Source of the DNA: Ectobius pallidus
Lineage: Eukaryota; Arthropoda; Insecta; Blattodea; Ectobiidae
NCBI GenBank assembly: GCA_964059195.1
Contig: CAXKWD010000005.1
Coordinates: 92,145,882 to 92,209,881 of the forward strand
DNA: 64,000 nt
Direction: 5' to 3'
The notes below the pieces were generated by a model. The model had not been told where the DNA came from. It worked only from the letters and a program-made list of their open reading frames with translations, and did no database searches. The position numbers were made by a program, and so were the translations under genes. Numbering within the stretch: position 1 is the stretch's first letter; each line of letters begins with the position of its first letter. Below are positions 33,901-39,261 of the stretch, piece by piece.

Positions 33901-36416
33901 CGTTAATACATACCGCTTGCAACAGTTTAGAGGAAAATGATATAAGTAGCTGATGTCCATATTCTGTAGGCCTATTTGTTCTTAGTAGGCCTATAATCTG
34001 TACTGTAATTTATTATAGTTTATTATAATCATCGTTTTATTGTTTACATCTACGGCAGACTGTCATCTATTTGAATACCTCAGTTGGACATGTAGTCAGT
34101 GGCGTGCAGACCCTTAACACTGTTTACACTATTGCATTGTATTTTGAACCCATAGACCATAAGTTCCTTACATCAAAATGTTTGAGTCCACTCTATCCCA
34201 TAATTTTCAGTTGAATTCTGGGACAACTTGCATATATAATACATGCACACACACACAGTGTATAGCTTTTATAACTTCACTGTTATCGCTACTGGTGTTA
34301 TATACACAGACTGGCATACATGCTTCCTGTAGCAGTGCTACAACTCGTCGAAGCATTTTCGGCTTATTGCGATGAGAGTGTTTTCAGAAAGGTGGATTTT
34401 TAATCCAAAAAATAAGACATTAACTTGTCCAAACATACAATAATAAAGGCATGCATGAGAATTTAAGGGGGAAAAAGGGACAAAAGAGGATCAAAGTCCA
34501 TAAAAAGGGACTTTTTTAATAAAACCTGATATCTCATGACTACCACTGTAAACTGTGAGCTACAAGCATTAGTATTTTATGTCATAGCTTTTAATCATTG
34601 TAGCACTGTCTGCAAAAATTATTTTATGCTATATATTTGCTACTTAGGAAATAAATTATGTATGATTATTGTATTTTTAGGAAGCTGGAACTGAAGTTGT
34701 GAAGGCCAAGGCTGGAGCAGGCTCAGCTACTCTTTCCATGGCATATGCAGGAGCAAGATTTGCATTTGCACTTTGCAGGGCGCTTAAAGGAGAATCTAAT
34801 GTTATTGAATGTTCTTATGTTCGTTCGAATATCACAGAGGCAAAATATTTCTCCACGCCGATCTTGCTTGGTGTAAGTATTATTCATATAATGAAGATCA
34901 CATATATTTAGAATAACTTATGATTATTGTATAGAATATTGGGGACTAAAGTTTTTCGTTTACCTGTTACAATAACTTATGATTATTGTATAGAATATTT
35001 ATAGAGTTAAATTTCATATATTTAAGAGCTTTTTGATCAATGGTCTGTCTGAAGGTTATGTAGCAGTGATGAACACTATTGTCTGAAACAGGCACTATGC
35101 TCCACAGCAGCAATTACTGCCCCGTGGTGATGTTCATGTTCTGTTCATGCAGAAGCGAGACAATGGAGGGAGGGAAAATGTTGGTTTTGGCCTAGAACGA
35201 ACTACCAGAAGCCAAACCTCCTGCTTTAAATAAATATAAGTCTAGTTTTCCTGCTATTCTCTGCTACAGTGTTATTTCCTTTCCTGTTCTTCATTTGTGT
35301 GTCAATCTTGTTATAAAAAAGTGTTCTGTATAAATAGTTTGTAGCAATCAAAATTTATTGTATTGCACAGAAAATAAAGAAGATAATAATTGTATGTTGG
35401 AATAATTAATATTAATTTATGTACAATATCACTGACCCATTCTAGAACTATAGTTAACAGTAGCCCCCTTTCGCTTTCATTGGGTTCTTCCATGCCTAAG
35501 CAAAGAATCTTTTTGATACTGCTATGCAATTCTTCTCTCTTTCATCTTGAGAACTTCTATCCACATTTTCCTCGCCTCCAGGCCCAACTCTATTTTTTTT
35601 TTTCTTTCTTCCAAATTCAGTTGTAATAATGAAGGGCTGCGGTATTTTGATACTCCTTTTAGCTATGAGGCCATATCAGGTGTTTTGGGATCTGTGTCTG
35701 TGCAGTAGGGTAGGTCATGGAATTATTGATTGTCAGTTATTTCTATTAGTGTATTTTATGGAATAAATTTAACTGATATTAATTTAAATGGATATAATAC
35801 AGGATGAAATGTTGGTATGTATATGTTCAATTCGGCATTTGCCTTTACGACTGGGGAAACCATGAATAACCCTATGTCTAATTGGATATGAACCGTGGGA
35901 CTTCTAGATTGACTCTATTCTTGTTATAAAACGGGACCCATAGTTTACAGTCTTTTCCGAATGTCTTTGTACCCAGGATATCTTACTCCTGAAAAATCCA
36001 TTGATCAAGGCCAGGTTTAACTCGCATTTGGATCCAGAGATAGGCACTCTACCTCTACACCACTGTGGCTGACAAATCATACTGTTTGTGAATTAATATC
36101 ATATCTCAGCTCATCAGCAGGCTTTAGATTATCTTGCTTAGGCATGCAGGAATCCATTAAATGCAGAAGAGGGATATTTAATTATAGTTCTAGAATGGGT
36201 CAGTGGTAATGCATATTAATTAATAAGAATTATTATTTTTAATATGCTCTAAAGTGTGTTTTTTTATCAATAACTTTCTCTTTACAGCCTAATGGAATCC
36301 AGAAGAATCTGGGTCTTGGAAAGCTGTCAGATTACGAAAACGAATTGCTAGCTGCAGCTATCCCAGAATTGAAAAAGAACATCCAAAAGGGAGAGGATTT
36401 CGTCAACAAGAAGTGA
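3898..36416 (+). CDS. Mdh2: malate dehydrogenase, mitochondrial (seven-exon gene)
   Basis: Malate dehydrogenase interconverts malate and oxaloacetate with NAD in the mitochondrial matrix (citric acid cycle and malate-aspartate shuttle). Coding exons are 3898-3975, 4131-4325, 12624-12791, 19302-19427, 22290-22427, 34681-34872 and 36288-36416. Together they give 342 codons including the TGA, so 341 aa, the normal family length. Every junction is GT-AG and every intron is phase 0. The first 26 residues are basic and hydroxylated without acidic residues, as in a matrix transit peptide. The NAD-binding loop GASGGIGQP is at 35-43. Substrate arginines fall in [13 protein letters not shown] (R108, R114). 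The catalytic pair is D177 in LDVVRA and H204 in GGHSG. All catalytic residues are present and no frame break occurs. Introns 2, 3 and 5 are swollen by transposons. The fit is to the mitochondrial, not cytosolic, isoform. Confidence 0.97.
4131..4325 (+). CDS. Mdh2: Mdh2 exon 2 (NAD-binding fold)
   Basis: Residues 27-91. Contains the dinucleotide-binding loop GASGGIGQP (35-43) and D61 at the end of the second beta strand, which normally contacts the NAD ribose. The DLSHIET segment also lies here. The acceptor is TTTTCAG and the donor AAG|GTATGA. Confidence 0.97.
4490..5300 (+). repeat. dispersed repeat with CCCTTGYACCA subrepeats (plus-oriented copy)
   Basis: A GC-rich head (4,500-4,870) is followed by an AT-rich part carrying a nearly exact tandem duplication of about 110 bp. 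That duplication covers 4,946-5,165 and each unit starts CCCTTGTACCAAAC. A further copy reads CCCTTGCACCAAC near 5,202. The same order of segments occurs inverted at 8,255-8,900. This lies in Mdh2 intron 2 and encodes nothing recognisable. Confidence 0.65.
5345..5425 (+). repeat. tRNA-like SINE head, plus strand
   Basis: TGGCATAGTGGGTTAAGACT resembles an RNA polymerase III A box. GGGGTTCCGATAG about 35 bp later resembles a degenerate B box. It follows directly on the repeat at 4,490-5,300, as the inverted copy does at 8,340-8,400, so it is part of that composite family. Confidence 0.55.
5625..5705 (-). repeat. tRNA-like SINE head, minus strand
   Basis: The reverse complement reads TGGCATAGTGGTTAAAGGAT, then CTAGCAGTCCCCGGATCGGATC. 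This is the same tRNA-like head as at 5,345 but inverted. The two heads face each other across a CT-rich spacer (5,520-5,590). Confidence 0.55.
5790..5905. repeat. three short tandem units with TTTGGTACAAGGG
   Basis: ATATTTGGTACAAGGG occurs at about 5,799, 5,838 and 5,887. Units of roughly 36-50 bp share CTCGTATTTTG. The core is the reverse complement of the CCCTTGTACCAAA motif at 4,946 and 5,060. Confidence 0.65.
6016..6998 (+). mobile_element. decayed pogo-like element (983 bp)
   Basis: The ends are CAGTCGAATTTGGTTAATTC and an inverted counterpart ending AAGAGTCCACTG, each bordered by a TA target duplication (6014-6015, 6999-7000). Repeated GGTTAATTCGA / GGATAATTCGAA motifs near both ends are typical of pogo/Tigger termini. 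It contains a fragment of a CENP-B-type helix-turn-helix. Confidence 0.75.
6437..6622 (+). pseudogene. pogo transposase N-terminal HTH fragment
   Basis: The 61-codon frame contains [22 protein letters not shown] and IKNKDKIL. It matches the psq/CENP-B N-terminal helix-turn-helix pattern of pogo transposases (AKEYGI...[12 protein letters not shown]). The rest of the transposase, including the DDE domain, is missing, so this is a relic inside the element. Confidence 0.7.
7020..7620. repeat. dispersed repeat, copy also at 54.2 kb
   Basis: The stretch from GGGGAAAAAATAGTTTTATG (7,377) to CAGTATATTGCTCCTAAACT and TTCCTTACCTAACAAAACC matches 54,246-54,420 over about 170 bp. Its GGGACC..GGGAAGG..GGGTTTAGGG block also resembles 4,612-4,640. 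No coding content. Confidence 0.6.
8255..8900 (-). repeat. inverted copy of the 4,490-5,425 composite repeat
   Basis: Read on the minus strand it has, in order, the GC-rich head (8,740-8,860), an AT-rich part with four CCCTTGCA(C/T)CA subrepeats, a tRNA-like head (8,335-8,410; GCGGATTGGTTAAGACT then AGTTCAAATCTC), and a CT-rich tail. The order matches the plus-strand copy. Together they form arms of an imperfect inverted repeat about 4 kb across. Confidence 0.6.
9441..9741. mobile_element. hAT MITE (301 bp)
   Basis: The ends are TAGCGTTGCCACCT and AGGTGGCAACCCTA. An exact 8-bp duplication CCGTAGGA lies at 9433-9440 and 9742-9749. No coding capacity. Confidence 0.85.
10370..10990. other. intron 2 stretch without recognised feature
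   Basis: Unique-looking sequence with a T9 run near 10,767. No exon, repeat arm or RNA motif is recognised. Confidence 0.5.
11000..11970. repeat. fold-back element built from mariner transposase 3' ends
   Basis: Roughly 400-bp arms (about 11,000-11,400 and 11,560-11,970) are imperfect inverted repeats, for example GCATGGATTTCTGAATTAGG near 11,122 against its complement near 11,836. Both arms carry decayed coding sequence of a mariner-type C terminus: minus strand [20 protein letters not shown], plus strand [13 protein letters not shown] remnant ending in EHFQHLL-like sequence. No catalytic triad remains. Confidence 0.6.
12021..12268. repeat. 248-bp near-perfect palindromic element
   Basis: The left arm from GGACGGCTCAGTGCCAGAGG to about 12,140 is almost exactly complementary to 12,148-12,268. 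The arms share GACCAGCCAAGATC(A/G)TATTC. The loop is short. The sequence can fold into one long hairpin 350 bp upstream of Mdh2 exon 3. The flanks ACAAAC/ACAAAG may be a degraded target duplication. Confidence 0.75.
12624..12791 (+). CDS. Mdh2: Mdh2 exon 3 (substrate-binding arginine loop)
   Basis: Residues 92-147. Carries [17 protein letters not shown], the mobile active-site loop with the two arginines that hold the dicarboxylate. The exon ends at the conserved SNP. The acceptor is TTTCAG and the donor CCG|GTAAGA. Confidence 0.97.
13434..13482 (-). ncRNA. hammerhead-ribozyme-like motif (Penelope type)
   Basis: The minus strand has CTGATGA, a stem-loop GCAAGC-TATA-GCTTGT, then GAAAC and the self-complementary AACGCGTT. 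Flanking TGTCCAT and ATGGGTA pair as stem I (7 bp, two wobbles). Relative to the textbook core there is one extra U before stem II. Stem III is too short to close alone, so a dimer would be needed. Penelope-like elements are known to carry hammerheads; activity here is untested. Confidence 0.55.
13541..13589 (+). ncRNA. hammerhead-ribozyme-like motif (Penelope type)
   Basis: Sequence identical to the minus-strand copy 60 bp upstream: stem I TGTCCAT/ATGGGTA, core CTGATGA and GAAA, stem II CAAGC/GCTTG. The two face away from the centre of the palindrome. Their AACGCGTT stem III segments could pair in trans. Confidence 0.55.
15052..16003 (-). mobile_element. internally deleted mariner element (952 bp)
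   Basis: Bordered by TA (15050-15051, 16004-16005). The ends are CGAGGGGCGTTCAATAAGTA and its inverted partner ending ACTTATTGAACGACCCTCG. The inverted arms are about 190 bp. The interior encodes a minus-strand transposase remnant. The related repeat at 53.0-53.6 kb has the same flanking sequence without this insert, so that copy acts as an empty site. Confidence 0.85.
15240..15810 (-). pseudogene. mariner transposase remnant (DD34D)
   Basis: Minus-strand reading gives [18 protein letters not shown] (first catalytic Asp), then [17 protein letters not shown] and [18 protein letters not shown]. After a frame change near 15,520 it gives [13 protein letters not shown] (second Asp) and [17 protein letters not shown] (third Asp). 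All three catalytic aspartates of a mariner transposase are visible. The N-terminal DNA-binding half is deleted and at least one frameshift is present, so it is not functional. Confidence 0.8.
16010..16500 (-). repeat. second, inverted copy of the 13,950-14,430 repeat
   Basis: For example TTCCTTTCGGCAGGCCTTCA and GAGAAACTAGTTATTGAT here are the reverse complements of the 14,240-14,360 sequence. It contains a C10 run near 16,419. A third copy in the same orientation is at 53,250-53,560. Confidence 0.7.
16781..18682 (-). mobile_element. apparently intact Tc1/mariner-superfamily transposon with DD82E transposase (1,902 bp)
   Basis: The terminal inverted repeats match over 26 bp with one mismatch: GGTGTCGTCAAACTATTTGG at the left, GGTGCCGTCAAACTATTTGG when the right end is complemented. 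Both ends are bordered by TATA (16777-16780, 18683-18686), fitting a TA target duplication. The interior carries one long open transposase frame on the minus strand. The element interrupts a Penelope relic in Mdh2 intron 3. Nothing in it looks broken. Confidence 0.9.
16987..18399 (-). CDS. DDE transposase, DD82E (Sailor-like) type
   Basis: 470 codons plus stop. The frame is open further upstream to 18,534, but the start at [10 protein letters not shown] was chosen because it begins the conserved-looking region. A helix-turn-helix lies near residues 50-75 ([16 protein letters not shown]). The catalytic residues are D195 (VYQDETYIH), D285 ([10 protein letters not shown]) and E368 ([18 protein letters not shown]). 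There are 82 residues between the second Asp and the Glu, against 34 in Tc1 and mariner. The 83-codon interval includes an insertion-like segment rich in Lys. The tail 434-470 is Ser/Glu/Asp rich. It would cut and rejoin the element at TA sites in the nucleus. DD82E is the spacing I recall for the Sailor group; family assignment rests on spacing and motif alone. No stop or frameshift is present. Confidence 0.85.
   Translation of the reverse strand: MPPVVCKFKHCTKRGQTREIVLNIYKYMKQEAEEAKGRVPEEYRKELLKVQERVEKATGISRRTIRRILVEERKRNGEETSFSTPGKNRKGTKRVISIDDFDKCVIRRTIHEFYIWHKTSPTISKLLPVLKEKINFQGSSSSLGRIIRELGFRWKKTTNNRRVLIEKHDLRRKRVAYLTALKKYKEEGRCIVYQDETYIHSSHTTPKGWSDGDTSGLLAPVSKGGRLIISHAGSKNGFVPNALLIFKSQQKTGDYHNDMNSENYTRWVNQSLIPNLEPNSVLVIDNASYHNVQKDKAPTSNANKESMKSWLRSKNVPFDESLLKVQLYELIKLHKPRHTKYVIDEILEANGHCVLRLPPYHADLNPIELIWGDVKQWVGANNVTFKLADVQRLCEQRFAEVGRGKWNNVYNHVEKLENEYWERECIIEERTENIVIVDDSSSSESSSESEGSESDCGMSGIEPLEDHSDD
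18960..19290. other. intron 3 end without feature
   Basis: AT-rich intron sequence up to the exon 4 acceptor. No repeat arm or RNA motif recognised. Confidence 0.5.
19302..19427 (+). CDS. Mdh2: Mdh2 exon 4 (catalytic Asp)
   Basis: Residues 148-189. Begins [12 protein letters not shown] and contains [12 protein letters not shown] with catalytic D177 and substrate-binding R180. The acceptor is TTTTAG and the donor AAG|GTGAGA. Confidence 0.97.
19580..19834. mobile_element. MITE with about 37-bp terminal inverted repeats (255 bp)
   Basis: CGTCACTGTGCTGCCATAAC at the left is exactly inverted at the right end (GTTATGGCAGCACAGTGACG), and the match continues through CACGAATGTGCAAAA. ATAT borders both sides and could be a duplication or the outermost TIR bases. 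No coding capacity. Confidence 0.75.
19840..22280. other. intron 4 remainder
   Basis: Mostly AT-rich with no gene recognised. A less AT-rich block at 21,380-21,600 (GGCGTTCAGCAGTCC...) looks different from its surroundings and may be an old repeat, but no ends or coding motif are visible. Confidence 0.45.
22290..22427 (+). CDS. Mdh2: Mdh2 exon 5 (catalytic His)
   Basis: Residues 190-235. Contains [15 protein letters not shown] with the proton-accepting H204. The acceptor is TTACCAG and the donor CAG|GTAATG. The following intron is 12.25 kb and carries the largest transposon nest in the window. Confidence 0.97.
22428..23640. other. start of intron 5, no feature
   Basis: AT-rich sequence between the exon 5 donor and the SINE/LINE nest. 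Nothing recognisable. Confidence 0.5.
23816..26327 (+). pseudogene. LINE ORF1 with coiled coil and SGNH-hydrolase-like domain, interrupted
   Basis: It starts at the ATG of [12 protein letters not shown] only 8 bp after the SINE junction. A coiled-coil segment follows ([19 protein letters not shown]). Then come the hydrolase blocks: FSDSQGR (nucleophile Ser), LLGGTND, and after the insertion [11 protein letters not shown] with the catalytic His. ORF1 proteins of CR1-type LINEs often carry such an esterase domain. The frame is cut at codon L of YDL by the element at 24,729-26,004. The frame on the far side ([16 protein letters not shown]) is the expected continuation, in register across the TAA duplication. 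Confidence 0.8.
24729..26004. mobile_element. non-autonomous TIR element (1,276 bp) inserted in LINE ORF1
   Basis: Inverted repeats of about 123 bp start CAAGGAACCCTTCAC at the left (24,729-24,851) and end GTGAAGGGTTCCTTG at the right (25,882-26,004), with few mismatches. A 3-bp duplication TAA borders it (24726-24728, 26005-26007). A TWA-type 3-bp duplication fits PIF/Harbinger, though the termini alone do not prove that. No transposase frame. Confidence 0.8.
26369..29378 (+). pseudogene. LINE ORF2: AP endonuclease and reverse transcriptase, two frameshifts
   Basis: Three consecutive open segments belong to one protein: 26,369-26,860 (endonuclease start, [25 protein letters not shown]), 26,902-27,501 ([18 protein letters not shown]) and 27,564-29,378 (reverse transcriptase). 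The last has [32 protein letters not shown] and the catalytic YADDT. Frame changes fall at a T7 run (26,823-26,829) and near an A7 run (about 27,475). Apart from these the protein is open, so the copy is fairly young or the runs are sequencing errors. It would make the nick and copy the RNA during retrotransposition. Confidence 0.85.
30184..30370. mobile_element. Penelope-type palindromic relic
   Basis: The arms ACCGTCAAAGTCAAACATAC... and ...GTATGTTTGACTTTGACGGT are inverted over about 68 bp. They surround a core with CTGAGGA..GACC..GGTC..GAAACGTTG. The shape matches the other hammerhead-bearing palindromes here. Confidence 0.6.
30257..30296 (+). ncRNA. hammerhead-like core in Penelope relic
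   Basis: TGC-CTGAGGA-A-GACC ... GGTC-GAAAC-GTT-GCA. Stem II is GACC/GGTC and stem I only 3 bp (TGC/GCA). There is again one extra base between the CTGANGA box and stem II. Weak on its own; credible through its resemblance to the other copies. Confidence 0.4.
30531..30571 (-). ncRNA. hammerhead-like core in Penelope relic
   Basis: The minus strand reads CAC-CTGAAGA-A-GGTC ... GACC-GAAAC-GTT-GTG. Stem II is GGTC/GACC and stem I CAC/GTG. A partial second copy on the plus strand (30,583-30,615) lacks the CTGA box. Confidence 0.4.
30635..31607. mobile_element. hAT MITE (973 bp)
   Basis: The ends TAGGGCCCGGATT and AATCCGGGCCCTA are inverted. The 8-bp duplication GTAATGAC is exact at 30627-30634 and 31608-31615. 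The body is rich in ATATGTAAT. The termini resemble those of the hAT MITE at 39,262. Confidence 0.88.
31765..32070 (-). pseudogene. RNase H domain fragment of a non-LTR retrotransposon
   Basis: Minus-strand translation gives [36 protein letters not shown] and [11 protein letters not shown]. This is the WxPxHxGxxGNExAD signature of RNase H with an acidic residue in LPDSS. No reverse transcriptase lies next to it. It is probably a 3' remnant of a different LINE lineage (I or R1-like) from the one at 23.8 kb, which has no RNase H. Confidence 0.75.
32618..32808. mobile_element. Penelope-type palindromic relic
   Basis: The arms are inverted over about 85 bp (GAAACTTGAGATGGAGGTTT against its complement at 32,787-32,806, continuing through CTTCACTTAATTCAAGCACT). 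The centre carries CTGATGA and CTCGAAACATGTTC. Confidence 0.65.
32711..32750 (+). ncRNA. hammerhead-like core in Penelope relic
   Basis: CTGATGA-T-GAG ... CTC-GAAACATGTT. Stem II is GAG/CTC and stem III the self-complementary ACATGT. Stem I is poor, so this copy may be dead. The layout parallels the 13.4-kb and 37.3-kb motifs. Confidence 0.35.
33000..34680. other. end of intron 5
   Basis: No gene seen. A (TTA)n microsatellite of nine units lies at about 33,649-33,675 and a (CA)n-like stretch near 34,248. The C14 run near 32,502 and the phrase GTAGGGTGACCAG just before it could be one end of a hAT element; no matching right end was found. Confidence 0.5.
34681..34872 (+). CDS. Mdh2: Mdh2 exon 6
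   Basis: Residues 236-299. Begins [20 protein letters not shown], the most conserved C-terminal-domain block of mitochondrial malate dehydrogenase. It runs on to YFSTPILLG. The acceptor is TTTTTAG and the donor GGT|GTAAGT. Confidence 0.97.
34873..35780. other. first part of intron 6
   Basis: An imperfect duplication of ATAACTTATGATTATTGTATAG lies at about 34,914 and 34,973. Otherwise there is no recognisable feature. Confidence 0.45.
35800..36080 (-). repeat. tRNA-derived SINE, divergent family
   Basis: On the minus strand CAGTGGTGTAGAGGTAGAGT (A-box-like) is followed by GAGTTAAACCTGG (degenerate B box). The distal part (GGCATTTGCCTTTACGACTG) has a relative near 62,355. It lies in Mdh2 intron 6. 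Confidence 0.5.
36288..36416 (+). CDS. Mdh2: Mdh2 exon 7 (C terminus)
   Basis: Residues 300-341, ending in the typical helix [15 protein letters not shown] and a TGA. The acceptor is TTTACAG. The 3' UTR continues to a poly(A) signal about 230 bp downstream. Confidence 0.96.
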   Translation, partial: PNGIQKNLGLGKLSDYENELLAAAIPELKKNIQKGEDFVNKK

Positions 36417-36643
36417 ACCCAGAATGGACTCTTAAGTAGAAAACATATGTCTCGCTCCCAAACAAGCCTCAGGAAGGATAAATGGCTAGAACTGCCATTG
36501 GACTCTGCCATTGTAGCTAATGCATTTGTTGTAGAGCTTTAATCCTGAGAAGCGTATGAGAATTTGTATAATATTGTAAAAAATTGTTGGATGAAATTGT
36601 GTATCTAATGCATAGTGGCATCGTAACTGCACAGATCGTGATA

Positions 36644-36649
36644 AATAAA
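36644..36649 (+). terminator. Mdh2 poly(A) signal
   Basis: Canonical AATAAA 228 bases after the stop codon and the first such signal in the 3' flank. The cleavage site is not defined. Confidence 0.6.
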
Positions 36650-36669
36650 ATATTAAGAGTTACAGCATT

Positions 36670-37240
36670 AGCGCTCAAAAGATTCCCAGGCAGCACCAGA
36701 CTTTTAAATTTTTCTTGTCATTGTACTACAATCTTATACGTTAATGCGTATGTATGGTCTGTGAACATTGTTGCCATGATTTAAACATTTGCTAGCCTAT
36801 GACACACTGAGATGTGGACTGCAACAGTGCTTCTATTAGGAGTATGTGTTCAGAAAGCTATCCTTGAAGAGGGAACATATCCACTCTTCAAGTCAAAAGG
36901 CTGACCATATTTGAAAGATTTTCCTCTCACTTAAATGCCAACTGGGGATTGTTTGAACGTGACTAGTATATGAATATGGTATTATCCTGAACTCCTACGT
37001 TAACATTTGCTTCGCCCTCTTAATTCCACACTTTGGTTTTATCTTGCGTTATTAGCTTCTAGCTTTTTTCTTAATTGGATACAGGCTAATGTATGAGACA
37101 ACAGATAATTTCTTCAAGACGCAAATTAATTACTTTTCATAATAATTACATAATGAATTGAATTTAACACTAAACTTCACTGTACTAGTTTTGGTGCCAT
37201 CGCTACCATTGTTAACAGCTATACTTCAAGTATGCCAAAA
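36670..37240. other. 3' flank of Mdh2
   Basis: No gene or repeat recognised. Transcription probably ends within the first part of this stretch. Confidence 0.5.
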
Positions 37241-37303
37241 ATGAAGTTTACTTAAAACAACACACTTATTTTTATCACTCAACTTCACTTATTAAGTAGA
37301 TAA

Positions 37304-37352
37304 TTACCCATAACGCGTTTCACAAGCTATAGCTTGCATCATCAGATGGACA
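37304..37352 (-). ncRNA. hammerhead-ribozyme-like motif downstream of Penelope coding sequence
   Basis: Same sequence as the 13,434-13,482 copy: stem I TGTCCAT/ATGGGTA, CTGATGA, stem II CAAGC/GCTTG, GAAAC, AACGCGTT. It is placed directly 3' of the endonuclease remnant, where Penelope elements carry their ribozyme-containing LTRs. Confidence 0.6.
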
Positions 37353-37730
37353 CTGCCGGTTTCACTGGATTGCTGGTAGATGGCTCTGTAGGAAGGATCC
37401 ATCTTGCGATCAAGTCGTTTTCATTTGGTATGTCAAAATTAACTAAATTGTTCTTGTTCCTTTGGATATAAATTCTTTCCCATACACTCAGGTCCACCGG
37501 TTTATTTACACATTTTAATAATCTTATGTCGTCGTCAAATTCATGTTTTTCAGTCCAGTAATGGTGGGTCACCGCTGATTTATCTAATTGCGTGTACCTA
37601 ATATTTCTTAAATGCTCTTTGTGCCTGAACCTTCTCTAGTGGAGTAGCCCCCTCAGTCTTAAACTTAATCAAATTGTTAATTGCTTTTTCACCTGCCTAC
37701 TTAATCTTTTCCCAGTTAATTTACTCATTT
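37342..37730 (-). pseudogene. Penelope GIY-YIG endonuclease C-terminal remnant
   Basis: Minus-strand sequence gives KEHLRNIRYTQLDKSA, then THHYWTEKHEFDDDIRLLK and VWERIYIQRNKNNLVNFD. This is the end of the GIY-YIG nuclease and its conserved tail (H..H.F.....L, E.I.I.....N.N) as in Penelope-like elements. The catalytic GIY-YIG core and the reverse transcriptase are absent. It has an in-frame stop upstream, so it is dead. Confidence 0.65.
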
Positions 37731-37739
37731 CAAAATAAA

Positions 37740-39250
37740 TAACGTATGGTAACTCTTTTTTAACCAGTGGACTAACGTAATATCTATTATTTCAATAAAT
37801 TATTGTTTTTGTTAGACCATACTATAATACACTTATTTATTTATTTTATTATTACGTGTGACATAATGGTATCATAATATCCATTTCAAAACTGTTAATT
37901 ATAACATTTGTGTGGTATCAATTTTAGTATTATACTAAATTGAGTTTATTTCATCTTGTAAAATCTTGTAAAATATCTGTTTGTTTAAAGAAAAAAGCAA
38001 AGAACAAGTTACAGCTGATTGCATGCAGTCAGCCAATTTTTTAATGAATCTATGATCTCAGTACTTACATTTACATAAACAGACGTATGCAACTTGCCTA
38101 TAATAGTAATTAAGATACTCATATGAAAATTATGAAACTTGCTTTGCTCAGTGCATAAACATATTTGTATCTTAATAAATGCCATTATAGGCTCATTGAT
38201 TAATGTACTATCATAACTCTGCAGAGTTCACTATTTTTACTTACAATTAGCAAACATGTATCGTGGAATACTTTTTCACATCTTATTTTCTATAGCAACT
38301 GAGGATGTGGGGTATTTTTTTTATTTCTCGCACTTAACGTTTTATTGTACTAATTTCTTATTCGGCTTTACAAGTTTCCTTCTGGAGACGATTTCAGAGT
38401 TCATTGAATTGTCTGGGAATGAAAATGTTTTAAAATAATATTGGACAGGTAAGAATGCAGGTTAGTAAAAAGTCGATAGCGAACATAGACTAAAAAATTG
38501 TTAAACTTTGATATTGAACACGAATTTATTACTAATTTTAGTTTGATTTATTTTTTTAATAATGATTCATTTTTATTTTCCATGTCTTCGTTTTTTCCTA
38601 TGGTTTAACATTTTATTATAGGTCTATATTAATATTGTGCATAAATGTAAAATAATGAACATGAACAAAACTTATTGCAAAGCAACACTAAAATGTTATT
38701 GTTTCTATAAAATATTGTTTTCAGTTTATTTTTATTTTTTCTTTCTTTTAAACATTTTATGATGTGTTAATTGTTCATTTAAACATTAGGCCTAAGCATT
38801 TTATTATGTGTTAACTGTACAGAGGTAGGTTTGACTGCCCTCAAAGGTTCCCTCATCATACTTAGAAACCATTTATACTCCAGAACTATGGCACAAGAAT
38901 ATTACTCGACATTAATAAAGGACTTGTATTAAGTGTTTGACAAGTGCAGCTTGTTGATTTAACAAATTTCATATAAGTGCAGTCTGTCTATTTAGTGAAT
39001 TTCATAATTTGGTATGGATAAGGAACAAAATTATCTTAAGGTGATGGAATATGAAAAGGGACATAATTATGAACTAAATAGTGGTGGCGAGTTTGGAGCT
39101 GAGAGGAAACCTATATTATTTTTCATATCATTATTAATAATGCTTTTTTTCTGGGGTACCCCTTCAAGATTTTTCCAGTTTCATATAGGAGAAAATCATT
39201 AATTTCCACAATTTTGAAATCTGGAGAAATCTGTGGCAAATAAAATAACG
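37740..39250. other. AT-rich stretch, nothing recognised
   Basis: Long AT-rich DNA with no coding motif, SINE head or inverted ends. Confidence 0.5.
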
Positions 39251-39261
39251 ATGGTGATTAT

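Larger units (their letters stand above)
37255..37730 (-). mobile_element. Penelope-like element 3' end
   Basis: A minus-strand coding remnant (37,342-37,730) is followed by the LTR-like unit AAAACAACACACTTATTTTT... (37,255-37,352), which is identical to the arm at 13,384-13,482. This links the hammerhead-bearing palindromes to a decoded Penelope protein. Confidence 0.8.

Noticed and set aside
32500..34520. hAT element starting at GTAGGGTGACCAG next to the poly-C run
   Set aside because: No inverted right end or 8-bp duplication could be found.
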